A stretch of 64,000 bases of DNA from an uncultured Ignavibacteriota bacterium (GTDB lineage Bacteria; Bacteroidota; Ignavibacteria; UBA10030; UBA8401). The notes under the pieces are model-generated. The model was not told where the DNA came from, did no database searches, and worked only from the letters and a program-made list of their open reading frames with translations. This document shows, one piece after another, positions 9,623 to 18,746 of the stretch. Where the stretch lies: NCBI GenBank assembly GCA_903861125.1, contig CAIOTF010000018.1, positions 19,778 to 83,777 of the forward strand, given 5' to 3'. Numbering within the stretch: the stretch's first letter is position 1; every line of letters starts with the position of its first letter. Position numbers and translations under genes: made by a program.

Positions 9623-9961
9623 TTATCCTTCGGCGACAGCAACGGGGGCTTCAACAACAACCGGCGTTTCTTCATTCGCACCTGTAACGGGAATTCCCTG
9701 TTTCCCAAGTTCATCGTGTACAAAATCAACGGCTTCCGCTAATGCATCGGCGAATTTTTCGAAGTCTTCCTTGTATAAAAATATTTTATGCTTCTTGAAT
9801 TCATCTTCCGCAATCTTTTTGCTCTCCGTGATCGTAATGTAAAAGTCCTTCTCGGATTTTGTCGCTTTTACATCGAAGAAGTACGTACGTTTTCCTGCGC
9901 GCACACGTCTGCTAAAGACCTCTTCCTTTTTTTCCGTCGATTGTGTAGTAGAAGTTTCCAA
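9623..9961 (-). CDS. DUF3276 (PUR-alpha-like) nucleic-acid-binding protein
   Basis: 112 residues. The block FSRRVRAGKRTYFFDVK followed by YITITESKK and FLYKEDFEKFADAL matches the DUF3276/PUR family, small single-stranded DNA/RNA-binding proteins frequent in Bacteroidota and spirochaetes. The tail is alanine/valine/glutamate-rich and probably disordered. The start is a TTG at 9961, supported by AGGAGG six bases upstream. It stands as its own unit between two terminators. Confidence 0.85.
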   Translation of the reverse strand: METSTTQSTEKKEEVFSRRVRAGKRTYFFDVKATKSEKDFYITITESKKIAEDEFKKHKIFLYKEDFEKFADALAEAVDFVHDELGKQGIPVTGANEETPVVVEAPVAVAEG

Positions 9962-9987
9962 ATCTGCCCTCCTGAAGTTGATGATTG

Positions 9988-10011
9988 AAAAATTGTGCAG
10001 CCATTCTGCAC
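9988..10011 (-). terminator. terminator after the PorZ-like gene
   Basis: Stem GTGCAG/CTGCAC (9995-10000 with 10006-10011) with a 5-base loop, followed on the minus strand by AATTTTTC. It lies 27 bases beyond the stop codon. Confidence 0.5.
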
Positions 10012-10037
10012 GTTGTGCAACAAATTCGTACTGCCGG

Positions 10038-12341
10038 TTACTTACGGATCACGGCAATTTTCGCCGATCCCACCTGATCGCCGGCCCTGTTGTGCACCAC
10101 GATGATATACACACCGCTTGCGACCGTTCTTCCTTCGCTGTCTTTACAATCCCAGAATGCCCTGCCTCCGCCTTGAGCAGGAAATTGCTTAATCATTTTC
10201 CCGTTCAGCGCCAGTACCTTAATGGTACTTTCGTCGACCAGACCGCGGATCTCAACAGTCGAATGGCCCGGAAGATAAACCGGATTTGGCGCAAGGTCAA
10301 TCGAAGAAAATGAATTATTTGCGGCAACAGCGGCGATCTCAACACCGGAGAGTCCTTTTTCCGTGCCAAAATACGCGATCCCTTTTTTGGTATCGAAAGC
10401 AATCGAAATTACATTGTCATCCAGCATCTTCCCGCCGGAGAGTTCCACATTGTATTGCTGAAGAAGCTGCGTTCCATCCGGCGACAGCACGAACACACCG
10501 GTGGATGTAGCGACCCATTTATTATTCAGCGGATCAACGGCTATGCAATTGATATTCTGATCACGCACCGCTCCGAGGAATACTTTTGAAACCCGTACTT
10601 TGGGATTGCTCACGTCCGTGATAATCGTTATTCCTATTCCTGTGCCGATCCAGAGATCACCGTCCTTATCGACCACCATTGTCTCTGTCTGCAAATTAGT
10701 CACTCCGTCCTCTTCGGCAATGGTTCCCCAACCTCCCGGCGTCGATCCCGGAAGAATTTTTGCATCGTTGAAATATGCAATTGTGGGAGAATTTGCTGCC
10801 CGGCCATGCACGGCATTGATGAACCACTTTGTCTGGTTTTGATCGATGACGATGCCGTGCATAAATGACGGTGAAGTGCCGTACGGCGATCCGGGGAATG
10901 ATTCCCACGAAGAATCCGGTTTCATTTTCCACAGCACTCTGTTATTATCGACGGAAAGAAAACTTGATACCCAAACATTACCGGATCTGTCCGTAGCTAC
11001 TTTAGATGGTACAATATACGATGGAAGTCCTAAACCGTCGCTGCGCACCAAACCAATAAGACCGGGATTTGAATAATTGAAACACTTAACGACTTCACCG
11101 TTTCCATTCACCAGAATCAATCCTTCTCCCCATGTGCTGATCCACTTTGAATTATTCGGACCGAGTGAAACGGCAAAACAATCGTTGTTCAATAATGCGG
11201 GGGTATTCGCGGTCGTATAATTTCTCCACTTCGTTCCGTCAAAACTGTAAAATCCGTATCCGCTGTTGTACTGCCCGGACGCTGACCAAAGGACTCCTTT
11301 TTCATCCATCACCAATTGATAGAAGGCGTTCGAATTCGGACCGTTGGGAAAATAGAGATCCCAAGTGGATGAGTTTTTCAGTGTCCCTACTCCGTTCGTC
11401 TCAAAACCCAAAAAGATCTTTCCGTTCAATACCGTGCCGCTTGAAACCGATGCGGGAATGGACGCTGAAATTACCGAGATAACGCTATTCGCGTTCAATG
11501 ATTTCACCGTGCTGCCTTCAATAAACAACAGCGCTGTATCGGTGACAGAGAATATTTTTACACCCGATGTTATTCCGGCGACCGGGATCCAGTTATTGTT
11601 TTGGAATTTCAGCAAGCCGCTTGCCGCCGAGAGGAAAAGATTTCCGTTGAATTGGAAGAGTGCATTCCCCGTTGTTATCGGCGAAACGACCTCCCACGAC
11701 TCTGGTGCTGCAAGGTTCGTTGACGAAGCTTTTGATGAAACGATCCCTGAATTTGTTGCCGCAAAAACTCTGTTCTGGAAAAGGACCACCGAAGAAACGT
11801 TCGGCTGTATCACTGTACTGGTGATTTTCGGATCGCCAAAACTTGTATAAGTGTCTGAAAATTCAAATTTCGAGGCTGAAAACACCGCTATTCCAAATGC
11901 GGTTGCTATATAGATCTTATCGCCGGACCGATGGAGACCGTTGATCGCTCTGTTCGACTTTCCCGATAACGCTACATCAGTGATATATCTCCAGGTGGAC
12001 CGCTTTGAATCGTACACATCAATATAACCGGACTGGTGTCCGATCCATACCAGACCTGTTGAATCTGTGATCAACGAAGTAACATTATTCGTGGAAAGGC
12101 CATCTGAGTTGACAAATTTTTGGTAGGTAGAATCAGAGGGATCGAAGCGGAAAACGCCGCCGGAGGTGGCAGCCCAGACCGTTTTCCCGTCCGAAGCAAC
12201 AGAGCGGACACTCTTCATTGACGTATAATTCTTCCAAACGCCGATACCGGCAACACTCTCATGCGAGAAGAACACCAACGAAAAAACCAGTATTAAACCA
12301 AATGACCAGCGACTCATCATCAAAACTATCCCAGCACGCAT
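10038..12341 (-). CDS. PorZ-like secreted beta-propeller protein with type IX C-terminal domain
   Basis: 767 residues. An N-terminal signal peptide (hydrophobic LILVFSLVFF) is followed by repeated propeller blades of the two-component-regulator type (VWAATSGGVFRF, LVWIGHQSGYIDV, KWISTWGEGLILV, DLWIGTGIGITII, GIAYFGTEKGL). It ends with an Ig-like sorting domain (ASGVYIIVVHNRAGDQVGSAKIAVIRK). This matches PorZ, a surface component of the type IX secretion machinery, in architecture and in the opening WKNYTSMKSVRSVASDGKTV-like block. The start is supported by AAAGGAGG seven bases upstream. It follows ribH by 68 bases on the same strand. A generic secreted propeller protein is the alternative. 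Confidence 0.75.
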   Translation of the reverse strand: MRAGIVLMMSRWSFGLILVFSLVFFSHESVAGIGVWKNYTSMKSVRSVASDGKTVWAATSGGVFRFDPSDSTYQKFVNSDGLSTNNVTSLITDSTGLVWIGHQSGYIDVYDSKRSTWRYITDVALSGKSNRAINGLHRSGDKIYIATAFGIAVFSASKFEFSDTYTSFGDPKITSTVIQPNVSSVVLFQNRVFAATNSGIVSSKASSTNLAAPESWEVVSPITTGNALFQFNGNLFLSAASGLLKFQNNNWIPVAGITSGVKIFSVTDTALLFIEGSTVKSLNANSVISVISASIPASVSSGTVLNGKIFLGFETNGVGTLKNSSTWDLYFPNGPNSNAFYQLVMDEKGVLWSASGQYNSGYGFYSFDGTKWRNYTTANTPALLNNDCFAVSLGPNNSKWISTWGEGLILVNGNGEVVKCFNYSNPGLIGLVRSDGLGLPSYIVPSKVATDRSGNVWVSSFLSVDNNRVLWKMKPDSSWESFPGSPYGTSPSFMHGIVIDQNQTKWFINAVHGRAANSPTIAYFNDAKILPGSTPGGWGTIAEEDGVTNLQTETMVVDKDGDLWIGTGIGITIITDVSNPKVRVSKVFLGAVRDQNINCIAVDPLNNKWVATSTGVFVLSPDGTQLLQQYNVELSGGKMLDDNVISIAFDTKKGIAYFGTEKGLSGVEIAAVAANNSFSSIDLAPNPVYLPGHSTVEIRGLVDESTIKVLALNGKMIKQFPAQGGGRAFWDCKDSEGRTVASGVYIIVVHNRAGDQVGSAKIAVIRK

Positions 12342-12409
12342 ACGAAAGCCTCCTTTATTATTTCCGATACGATAAGAGTATCAAAGAGTCTTTCGCGCTT
12401 TCCTTTTTA

Positions 12410-12904
12410 TTATGAAGCAAACTGTGAAAAAAGATTCGACATCTCAATTGCGCCGAGCGCAGCATCGTACCCTTTATTGCCTACACTTCCCCCTGCACGT
12501 TCCATTGCTTGTTCAAACGTATCCGTTGTCAAGACGCCGAACAGTACCGGCAGTCCGCGTTCATGCGAAACCTGACCGATACCCCGTGCACATTCCTGAC
12601 AGATATACTCAAAATGAGGCGTTTCGCCGCGTATAACGGCACCCAGACAAATAACCGCGTCGTATTTTTTTTGTTTTGTGACGAACGAAGCAACCTGGGG
12701 AAGTTCGTATGCACCGGGACAATGAAATACATCCACATCGGCCGCACCATTCTTCCGAAGACACTGCAGGGCGCCGTCGAGCAATTTTTGCGTTACTGCT
12801 TTATTGAATGCACTGACAACGATCGCGAATTTTTTATCGTCCGCACGAAGAGCACCTTCAAAGACACGCGGGGAAACTTCGGTAGCTATGTTCTGCAGAT
12901 TCAA
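12410..12904 (-). CDS. ribH: 6,7-dimethyl-8-ribityllumazine synthase
   Basis: 164 residues. It condenses 5-amino-6-ribitylamino-uracil with dihydroxybutanone phosphate in riboflavin synthesis; the enzyme normally forms 60-mer or pentamer shells. Visible motifs are PGAYELP (63-69), GAVIRGETPHFEYI (88-101, with catalytic His97) and the C-terminal NKGYDAALGAIEM. The start is a TTG preceded by GAGG. It lies between the PHP gene (13 bases upstream) and the PorZ-like gene. Confidence 0.96.
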   Translation of the reverse strand: MNLQNIATEVSPRVFEGALRADDKKFAIVVSAFNKAVTQKLLDGALQCLRKNGAADVDVFHCPGAYELPQVASFVTKQKKYDAVICLGAVIRGETPHFEYICQECARGIGQVSHERGLPVLFGVLTTDTFEQAMERAGGSVGNKGYDAALGAIEMSNLFSQFAS

Positions 12905-12917
12905 CGTCCTCTACCTG

Positions 12918-13748
12918 TTATGGGTTGTTGGAGAAAAGCCGGTGTTTCATCATATTCACTTGGACTTCATCAATATAATAATTTCCAAGTACTTCATCAT
13001 CATTTTTTTTGCCGCCGTGAAAATCCGAACCACCGCTTTCCAGCAGGAAATACTCATTCACCACGCCGCGATAGTACAGCGTATGGCTTTGCTGGTGCGA
13101 CGGATGGATCACTTCGATTCCGTCCAGACCGGATTTTATCGTTTGCTGAAGCAATTCTTCTGTAGTGTACCGGCCCGGATGAGCAAGAAACGATAATCCG
13201 CCGGACGATGAGATCAGTTTGATCGCATCGGTCAAGGTGAGCTGGAATTTTTTTTCGTAGGCCGGTCCGCCGTTGCCGATGAACCGTTCGAACGCCTGCT
13301 GATAGTTATCAATATATCCTTTTTCGACCAAGGCCGACGCAATATGCGGCCGTCCGACCGCACCCTTTCCGGCTCTCTCCATCACTGTTTCCAGCTTCAA
13401 TGGAACATTGATGTTGTTCAATTTTGCAACGATCCGTTCCGCACGCTTAACGCGTTCGCGGCGAAAAAATTCAAGATACTCCAACAGATTGGGATTTGTG
13501 TAATCAACAAAATATCCGAGGATATGAACATCTTTATCGTCTACGAGTGCGCTGAGTTCGACGCCGGGAATTACTTCCACTCCGAATTCTTTTCCATATT
13601 CTATTGCATCGGGAAATGCTTCAACACTGTCATGATCCGTGATACTGATAATCGACAGACCTTTTTGTTTGCACTTTTTGATCAATTCATACGGTGAGAA
13701 CACGCCATCCGAAAAAGTTGTATGCGTGTGTAAGTCTGCTTTTACCAT
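12918..13748 (-). CDS. PHP-domain phosphoesterase (RNase AM / TrpH type)
   Basis: 276 residues. The PHP metal-binding pattern is complete: HTHTTFSDG at 7-15, ITDHDS near 37, an E in PGVELSA, HILGYF, HPGR and the terminal GSDFHGG. This composition matches the stand-alone PHP family that includes the 3',5'-nucleoside bisphosphate phosphatase/5'-exonuclease RNase AM, rather than histidinol phosphatase or a polymerase PHP domain. It begins 18 bases after the Crp/Fnr gene and is followed closely by ribH, so the three are probably co-transcribed. Confidence 0.88.
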   Translation of the reverse strand: MVKADLHTHTTFSDGVFSPYELIKKCKQKGLSIISITDHDSVEAFPDAIEYGKEFGVEVIPGVELSALVDDKDVHILGYFVDYTNPNLLEYLEFFRRERVKRAERIVAKLNNINVPLKLETVMERAGKGAVGRPHIASALVEKGYIDNYQQAFERFIGNGGPAYEKKFQLTLTDAIKLISSSGGLSFLAHPGRYTTEELLQQTIKSGLDGIEVIHPSHQQSHTLYYRGVVNEYFLLESGGSDFHGGKKNDDEVLGNYYIDEVQVNMMKHRLFSNNP

Positions 13749-13766
13749 TGTTCTGTCAGCCGTATT

Positions 13767-14450
13767 TTAAGAGTGCAATGTTTTAAAGTTTTCATAATCA
13801 TTAATTATTAATTTGCTTCCCTGCAGCTGCAGATATCCTTTTTTAATGAATTTGTGAATCATTCGCGAGATTGTTTCACGCGATGTACCGGCCATATTCG
13901 CAAGATCCTGCTGCAACGGCAGTTCGTCGATCTCAACTTTTCCTTTACGAAACACACCAACATCGTCGGCAAGCTGCAGCACCACATTGGCCACGCGGCC
14001 GGCCGCATCCTTCAACGACAAACTTTTGATCTGCGCATCCGCTTTACGCAAGCGTCCAGTTAATTCGCGGAGAAGTCCGATCGAAACGGAAGGATAATCG
14101 GTTAGTGATTTAAGGAAATCGCCGCGATGGATCATGAACAGTTCCGACTTCGCTGTCGCCAAGACACTTGCAGATCGTGTGGAACCATCGAGAATCGCCA
14201 TCTCACCAAAGAAATCACTTTCGCCAAGAATCGACAAAATGACCTCTCTTCCGTCGTCATCCATTCTTACGATTTTAACTTTTCCGGTAATGATTACAAA
14301 AAGAGCTGCACCGGTCTCTTCTTCTAAAAGGATGATGCTGCCTTTTTTATATTTTTTGCGGACACCAAGTGCGGCAATATGCTCCAGATCTTTATCGCTT
14401 AATTCACTGAAAATAGGCACATTTCGAAGGACATCGATTTCTTCTGACAT
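13767..14450 (-). CDS. Crp/Fnr family transcriptional regulator
   Basis: 227 residues. A cyclic-nucleotide-binding beta-roll (about 8-125, with SDFFGEMAILDGSTRSASVLA as the phosphate-binding cassette) is followed by a winged helix-turn-helix at 150-225 (DLANMAGTSRETISRMIHKFIKKGYL). There is no N-terminal cysteine cluster, so it is not an iron-sulfur Fnr. The GEMAILDG...RSA match suggests possible cyclic nucleotide binding. A well-formed sigma-70-like promoter precedes it. Its regulon cannot be read from the window. Confidence 0.92.
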   Translation of the reverse strand: MSEEIDVLRNVPIFSELSDKDLEHIAALGVRKKYKKGSIILLEEETGAALFVIITGKVKIVRMDDDGREVILSILGESDFFGEMAILDGSTRSASVLATAKSELFMIHRGDFLKSLTDYPSVSIGLLRELTGRLRKADAQIKSLSLKDAAGRVANVVLQLADDVGVFRKGKVEIDELPLQQDLANMAGTSRETISRMIHKFIKKGYLQLQGSKLIINDYENFKTLHS

Positions 14451-14497
14451 GGTACCACTCCCGAAAGTAGGTTGGATAAATACGACTAAACTGCGTC

Positions 14498-14526
14498 AAT
14501 ATAGAGCCTGTTGTGATGAAAGTCAA
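14498..14526 (-). promoter_or_regulatory. sigma-70-type promoter of the Crp/Fnr gene
   Basis: Minus strand: TTGACT (14526-14521), exactly 17 bases, then TATATT (14503-14498), about 48 bases ahead of the ATG at 14450. It is the best canonical promoter seen in the window. Confidence 0.65.
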
Positions 14527-14547
14527 GAAAGGAGGAAAAACAAAAAA

Positions 14548-15825
14548 TCACCTGAACAAGTATATATTTTTATCTTCGGCAGCAATAACAAGTGAATTTT
14601 TCCACACGAGCAGCGTTGTTTTGATACGGCTTTCGAAATTATGCTTCCACAGAACCGATCCGTCGACCGGTGATAGAGCATACACATGCTGATCCAATGA
14701 AGCGACAAATATTGCCGCCGGTGTAATGACGGGGGTTGTATTGATAGCATTTTTAGACTGAAACTTCCATTTAAGCGATCCATCGGATATTGAAAACGCC
14801 GAGAGAGAACCGTCAAGCGAAGATTCATACACAACATCGCCGGCAACAGCCGGTGCCGACATAAGTTTATTTCCGATAAATATTTTTTTATCCGGCACGC
14901 CCGTCTTTACATCGATGATATAAAGACAGGAATCGCGGGAAGCAACAAAAAGTTTTCCGCGGTATGCCGTTAATCCGGCAATGACAGCATTGTTTGTTCC
15001 ATACTTCCACCGAACTGTCCCGGTATTTTTTTCTAACGCGAACACCGTTCCTTTTATGTTTGCACAAAAAAGAAGTTCGCCCAAGATGCACGGCGATGAC
15101 CTGATAGGATCTCCGGTATCGAATGTCCATTTTTTTGTGCCGTACGCAGCCTCAAGACAATACAATTTCCCGTCCAGACTTGCGGCGTAGAGAAGCGAAT
15201 CATCGACCATGGGGGACGATGCAACTCCCCCGATATTTTTGGACCACCGGATTTCCCCGCTCTCCGTATTGATAGAAAGAAGACTCTCATTGGTCGATTC
15301 GGTACCGACGATAAGATATTTCTTAAAAAGAACTGGTGAAGAAGAAACGGGTGAAAATGTTTTCATGTAACTGATCATTTTTCCGGTTTCCATATTTACC
15401 GCGTGAACATCACCCTGCAGCGTTCCCATAAACAATACATTTCCGGCAACGACCGGTGAACCGTTTCCGAATCCGGCAGAGGCATCATACTCCCACACAC
15501 TGTTTAGTGGAAATGAGAATGACGATGAATCAGTAAATTCGCGGGAAGGAGTCCTTCCGAACATCGGCACATCAGAAGGCGACGAGGTCAACGGAGTACG
15601 TAATTTAAGTGTTGATGCACAACTGCTTAATAAAAAAACCAGTATTCCTATGGAAAGGTGTCGAAGTGATCTAATGAATTGAGACTTTCGAAAAATTTGT
15701 TGTCCTTTATTATTTCGAGTGGAGCCCCGAGGGGGCAAGTGAAAAATCTCACGGCAACGAGTCAAGAAAAAAGCGAGATTCCTCTTGATGGCTATGCCGT
15801 GAAAAATATTTTTTTGTTCGTTCAC
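14548..15825 (-). CDS. PQQ-type beta-propeller lipoprotein (BamB-like)
   Basis: The open frame has 425 codons from a GTG that overlaps the previous stop (TAGTG). A lipobox LLSSC at about residues 64-68 shows that the mature lipoprotein begins there. The N-terminal ~50 codons lie inside a dispersed intergenic repeat, so translation more likely starts at an internal TTG (codon 22 or 31). The rest is a seven- or eight-bladed PQQ-like propeller with recurrent blades (VNMETGKMISYM, INTESGEIRWSKN, LEAAYGTKKWTFD, LEKNTGTVRWKYG, VKTGVPDKKIF, SISDGSLKWKFQ, SPVDGSVLWKHN). It resembles BamB, the scaffold lipoprotein of outer-membrane protein assembly, although no other bam gene is adjacent. Confidence 0.8.
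   Translation of the reverse strand: MNEQKNIFHGIAIKRNLAFFLTRCREIFHLPPRGSTRNNKGQQIFRKSQFIRSLRHLSIGILVFLLSSCASTLKLRTPLTSSPSDVPMFGRTPSREFTDSSSFSFPLNSVWEYDASAGFGNGSPVVAGNVLFMGTLQGDVHAVNMETGKMISYMKTFSPVSSSPVLFKKYLIVGTESTNESLLSINTESGEIRWSKNIGGVASSPMVDDSLLYAASLDGKLYCLEAAYGTKKWTFDTGDPIRSSPCILGELLFCANIKGTVFALEKNTGTVRWKYGTNNAVIAGLTAYRGKLFVASRDSCLYIIDVKTGVPDKKIFIGNKLMSAPAVAGDVVYESSLDGSLSAFSISDGSLKWKFQSKNAINTTPVITPAAIFVASLDQHVYALSPVDGSVLWKHNFESRIKTTLLVWKNSLVIAAEDKNIYLFR
15681..15803 (+). repeat. dispersed intergenic repeat, copy A
   Basis: Begins GAGACTTTCG and continues through TTGTCC, then a short G/C palindrome (GCCCCGAGGGGGC) and AAATCTC. The same ordered blocks occur at 25179-25347, and the terminal block also at 48727-48767 in reverse. 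Here it overlaps the 5' end of the lipoprotein reading frame. Confidence 0.6.
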
Positions 15826-18644
15826 TAAAAATCCCAGCCGAAGAAAAATTGATAGAACAATCCTTTTTGAAAATCGTTGAACTCATTGATGATCCGTTTG
15901 CCGACATCATACCGAAGCACCAATACGCCGCCGATGTTCCACCGCACTCCCATTCCGACGCTTCCCAGCGTTGTCCGGTAGATATTGTCCCAGGCGGAAC
16001 CGGCATCGAAGAATGCCGCGGCGCGGAACGAACCGAGACCGAAATTAGCAAACGGAAATTTGATGGCCAGCTGATCGACGAACGGAAACCGGAATTCGTG
16101 ACTCATGATCCACAATTTTTTCCCGCGGATGGACCATCGGGGCCAACCGCGCAAATCCCAGCTTCCCCCCATAAAATATCTTCGCGCTTCCTGACCTTCG
16201 TTCATCATTACCGTAAAGCGCGATGCGAGCGCTGTGCGATCGCTCATTCTATTGTATACCCTGTAATCGGCGATCGCCGTATAGTAACCGACATTGCCGA
16301 ATTGAACATCCTGCGTATAGGCAACGGTTGTTGTAAAACGGGAACCATCAATGGGACCGGTCTGCATCCACAGCGAATTATCGTGAACGAAGGTGAACGA
16401 ATTGGAAAGGATCAGTGCCTTGCGCGGATGAAGATTGATAAAATTATCTTTGTCCGAATTGCTGAAACTGATTCCCCCTTCTATCCGTTGGAATTTTGAA
16501 AGCGGATAACTCAAAACAAAATATCCGCCAAAACTCCGCTCATAATAGAACAGGTCCGGATCGGTAAGATCGTACCGCCGTCCGGCAAAATGGAAGATAC
16601 CGGTTGCAAAATTCATCCGCTGGGCCAGCGAAACGCGCGTTACAGCAAGATTGAAACTTTCAAGAAATTCATCCGATGCTTGAGCATTGTTATAGAGTAA
16701 AAAATAATACTGATCGTTTCCGAGCACATCGCTTACGGCAAGTGCGGCGCCACCGGATGTTCCGAACACTGGATCGGTTGAGACCTGACTTTGTGCAATA
16801 TCCAGCGAATATTCGCCCTGATACTGCTCGAATTTCACTAATGAATCCGACTGGATCATCTTGGGCTGCCACGATGCATTCGATGTGGGAAGCAGGAACT
16901 GACGTTGTGTTGAAGATGAATCGATGATAACCGATGCCTTCGGCAGGGTGTAAATTCTGAAGCTGTAGTTTTCAAAGCCGGAAAACAGAATTTCATCGCC
17001 ATCGGTCCAGCGGGGATCGAACGCGGCGCCGGTATAATGGGTCACCTTGGTCATTGCCGATCCGGTTTTGCCGATCTGCCGTACCGGAATACTCCAAATA
17101 TTCTGCGCACCGTCTTGGTTGGAGACAAACGTCAGATATTTTCCATCCGGTGAAAATGAAGGGGAAAAATAATTTTCTTTCCCGTATGTAACGGCGGAAA
17201 TATCCCCGGTCTGTACGTTGATGCTGAACAAATTGTATACATCTGCCCGGTCGAAATTGGATCGGTCAGAACTGAAGATAATCGTTTGTTTCCCGGGAGA
17301 CCACACCGGATCACGATCATCATACGAATCGTTCGTCAAGCGGCGCAATTCCTCGCGCGTGAAATCGTACACATAGAGATCCATTCGGCCGGATTTATCG
17401 TTTGCTGCGAAGGTGATCCTCTTCCCGTCGTCGGACCAACTCGGCGATGCATAGACAACGAGCTCCGGAAATTGAAGTGTGCGGACAAGTTCATTCTTCT
17501 TCACGTCAAATAAATGCAGCGCATCCGTTTCACCTTTTTTTGTCACAAACGCCAGGATCCCTTCCTTCGAAATATCCATTTTGCTCTGGAAGACGTGGAA
17601 CGACTCGAACTCATCGTTCTTTTCTCCCTGAAGAACGAGCTGCGGTTCACGATCTGCTTTCAATTCATTGTTGAGATCAATTTTGTAGATGGATGTATAA
17701 CCGGTATGATTGCCGATAAAATATACTTCACGCGCCGTATCATTCCGGAAGAAAACCGGTTTGGTATTAAATCCTTTTTTTACTACCGTTGTAGATACCT
17801 GACTTGTAAAATCGCTTGCCGACAGTACGGGATAATATTTTTTCTTAAAAGCATAGATCCATTCTTCGTCAAGTTCCTTATAATCCTTACCGATCGTCGC
17901 CTTCATCACTTCGCTGAATGAGGAACTCCGCCAATAATTCTCCAGCAGCAGCATAATCCGCTCTTCACCGTATTTCTCTTCGATGTATTTCAAAATGTAC
18001 TGACCTTGTTTATACATCAGAAATGTGCCGTAGATCGTTTCCATATTTTGAAGCGGAACGATGTAATTGTTCAACACTCCGTCGCGGATCAGCATTTCGG
18101 ACTGATCGTCCGCTTCGGTGGACCAGACTTCGGCAAGACCTTCGGTGAACCAGAGCGGAGGCATCCTGTCCTGCGGCAGGCGATGATCAATAAGCACTCT
18201 GGCAACTTTACTGTGCATGAATACGTGAACAAGTTCGTGCCGGATAACGTGGCGGAAACGAGAAAGCGAACCGTCCGCAGGAATAACAACGCGTCCTTTC
18301 ATGAATTCGAAAAAACCGCCGACTCCTTCCGGGATGAATCCGCCGGTGGTATTCGTCTGTTCAAAATGAAGATGGGAAGAATAAAAAATCAGCGGAACGC
18401 GGTTGTTGAGAGAGTGATTGAATCTACTTTCGAGCTGCTTGTATGCTTCCTCCGCAAAGAATGCTCCTTGCCGGGCAAGTTCTTTCATCTCAGGATAATA
18501 ATAAATATCGAAATGTTCCGTGCGGAGAATCTGCCAGTCAAATTCTGTGTATTGCACCTTATTATGGCCGAAGTACGAGAATTGAGCTGCGAGCGGAAGT
18601 GTGCAAATGCAGAAAACAATAGTATGGAAAATTTTTCGCCGCAT
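15825..18644 (-). CDS. metallopeptidase-like / WD40-like propeller / outer-membrane barrel fusion
   Basis: 939 residues with three recognisable parts after a signal peptide (cleavage near 20). Residues ~30-270 resemble a gluzincin peptidase (MA clan): HELVH at 136-140 supplies two zinc ligands and the catalytic Glu, and E168 in WFTEGLAE is the likely third ligand. Residues ~280-600 carry TolB-like PD40 propeller blades (ITFAANDKSGRMDLYVYD, PVWSPGKQTIIFSSDRS, PSFSPDGKYLTFVSNQDG). Residues ~640-939 look like a surface-antigen/Omp85-type beta-barrel, with the RRYFMGGSWDLRGWPRW motif, FFDAGSAWDN and a terminal aromatic (GWDF). The protein should sit in the outer membrane. Its substrate is unknown. 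Confidence 0.82.
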   Translation of the reverse strand: MRRKIFHTIVFCICTLPLAAQFSYFGHNKVQYTEFDWQILRTEHFDIYYYPEMKELARQGAFFAEEAYKQLESRFNHSLNNRVPLIFYSSHLHFEQTNTTGGFIPEGVGGFFEFMKGRVVIPADGSLSRFRHVIRHELVHVFMHSKVARVLIDHRLPQDRMPPLWFTEGLAEVWSTEADDQSEMLIRDGVLNNYIVPLQNMETIYGTFLMYKQGQYILKYIEEKYGEERIMLLLENYWRSSSFSEVMKATIGKDYKELDEEWIYAFKKKYYPVLSASDFTSQVSTTVVKKGFNTKPVFFRNDTAREVYFIGNHTGYTSIYKIDLNNELKADREPQLVLQGEKNDEFESFHVFQSKMDISKEGILAFVTKKGETDALHLFDVKKNELVRTLQFPELVVYASPSWSDDGKRITFAANDKSGRMDLYVYDFTREELRRLTNDSYDDRDPVWSPGKQTIIFSSDRSNFDRADVYNLFSINVQTGDISAVTYGKENYFSPSFSPDGKYLTFVSNQDGAQNIWSIPVRQIGKTGSAMTKVTHYTGAAFDPRWTDGDEILFSGFENYSFRIYTLPKASVIIDSSSTQRQFLLPTSNASWQPKMIQSDSLVKFEQYQGEYSLDIAQSQVSTDPVFGTSGGAALAVSDVLGNDQYYFLLYNNAQASDEFLESFNLAVTRVSLAQRMNFATGIFHFAGRRYDLTDPDLFYYERSFGGYFVLSYPLSKFQRIEGGISFSNSDKDNFINLHPRKALILSNSFTFVHDNSLWMQTGPIDGSRFTTTVAYTQDVQFGNVGYYTAIADYRVYNRMSDRTALASRFTVMMNEGQEARRYFMGGSWDLRGWPRWSIRGKKLWIMSHEFRFPFVDQLAIKFPFANFGLGSFRAAAFFDAGSAWDNIYRTTLGSVGMGVRWNIGGVLVLRYDVGKRIINEFNDFQKGLFYQFFFGWDF

Positions 18645-18746
18645 AATATGTCTGTGTTGAGAGCTACAGTTTGGCGGGAAACGATGTTCCTGGACAATTA
18701 TTTCCCGTCCCCGACAGGATGCCGGGAACGGGAACAGTGGACGATA

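Noticed and set aside
15849..16499. 216-codon plus-strand frame
   Set aside because: Antisense to the beta-barrel region of the 15825-18644 gene.
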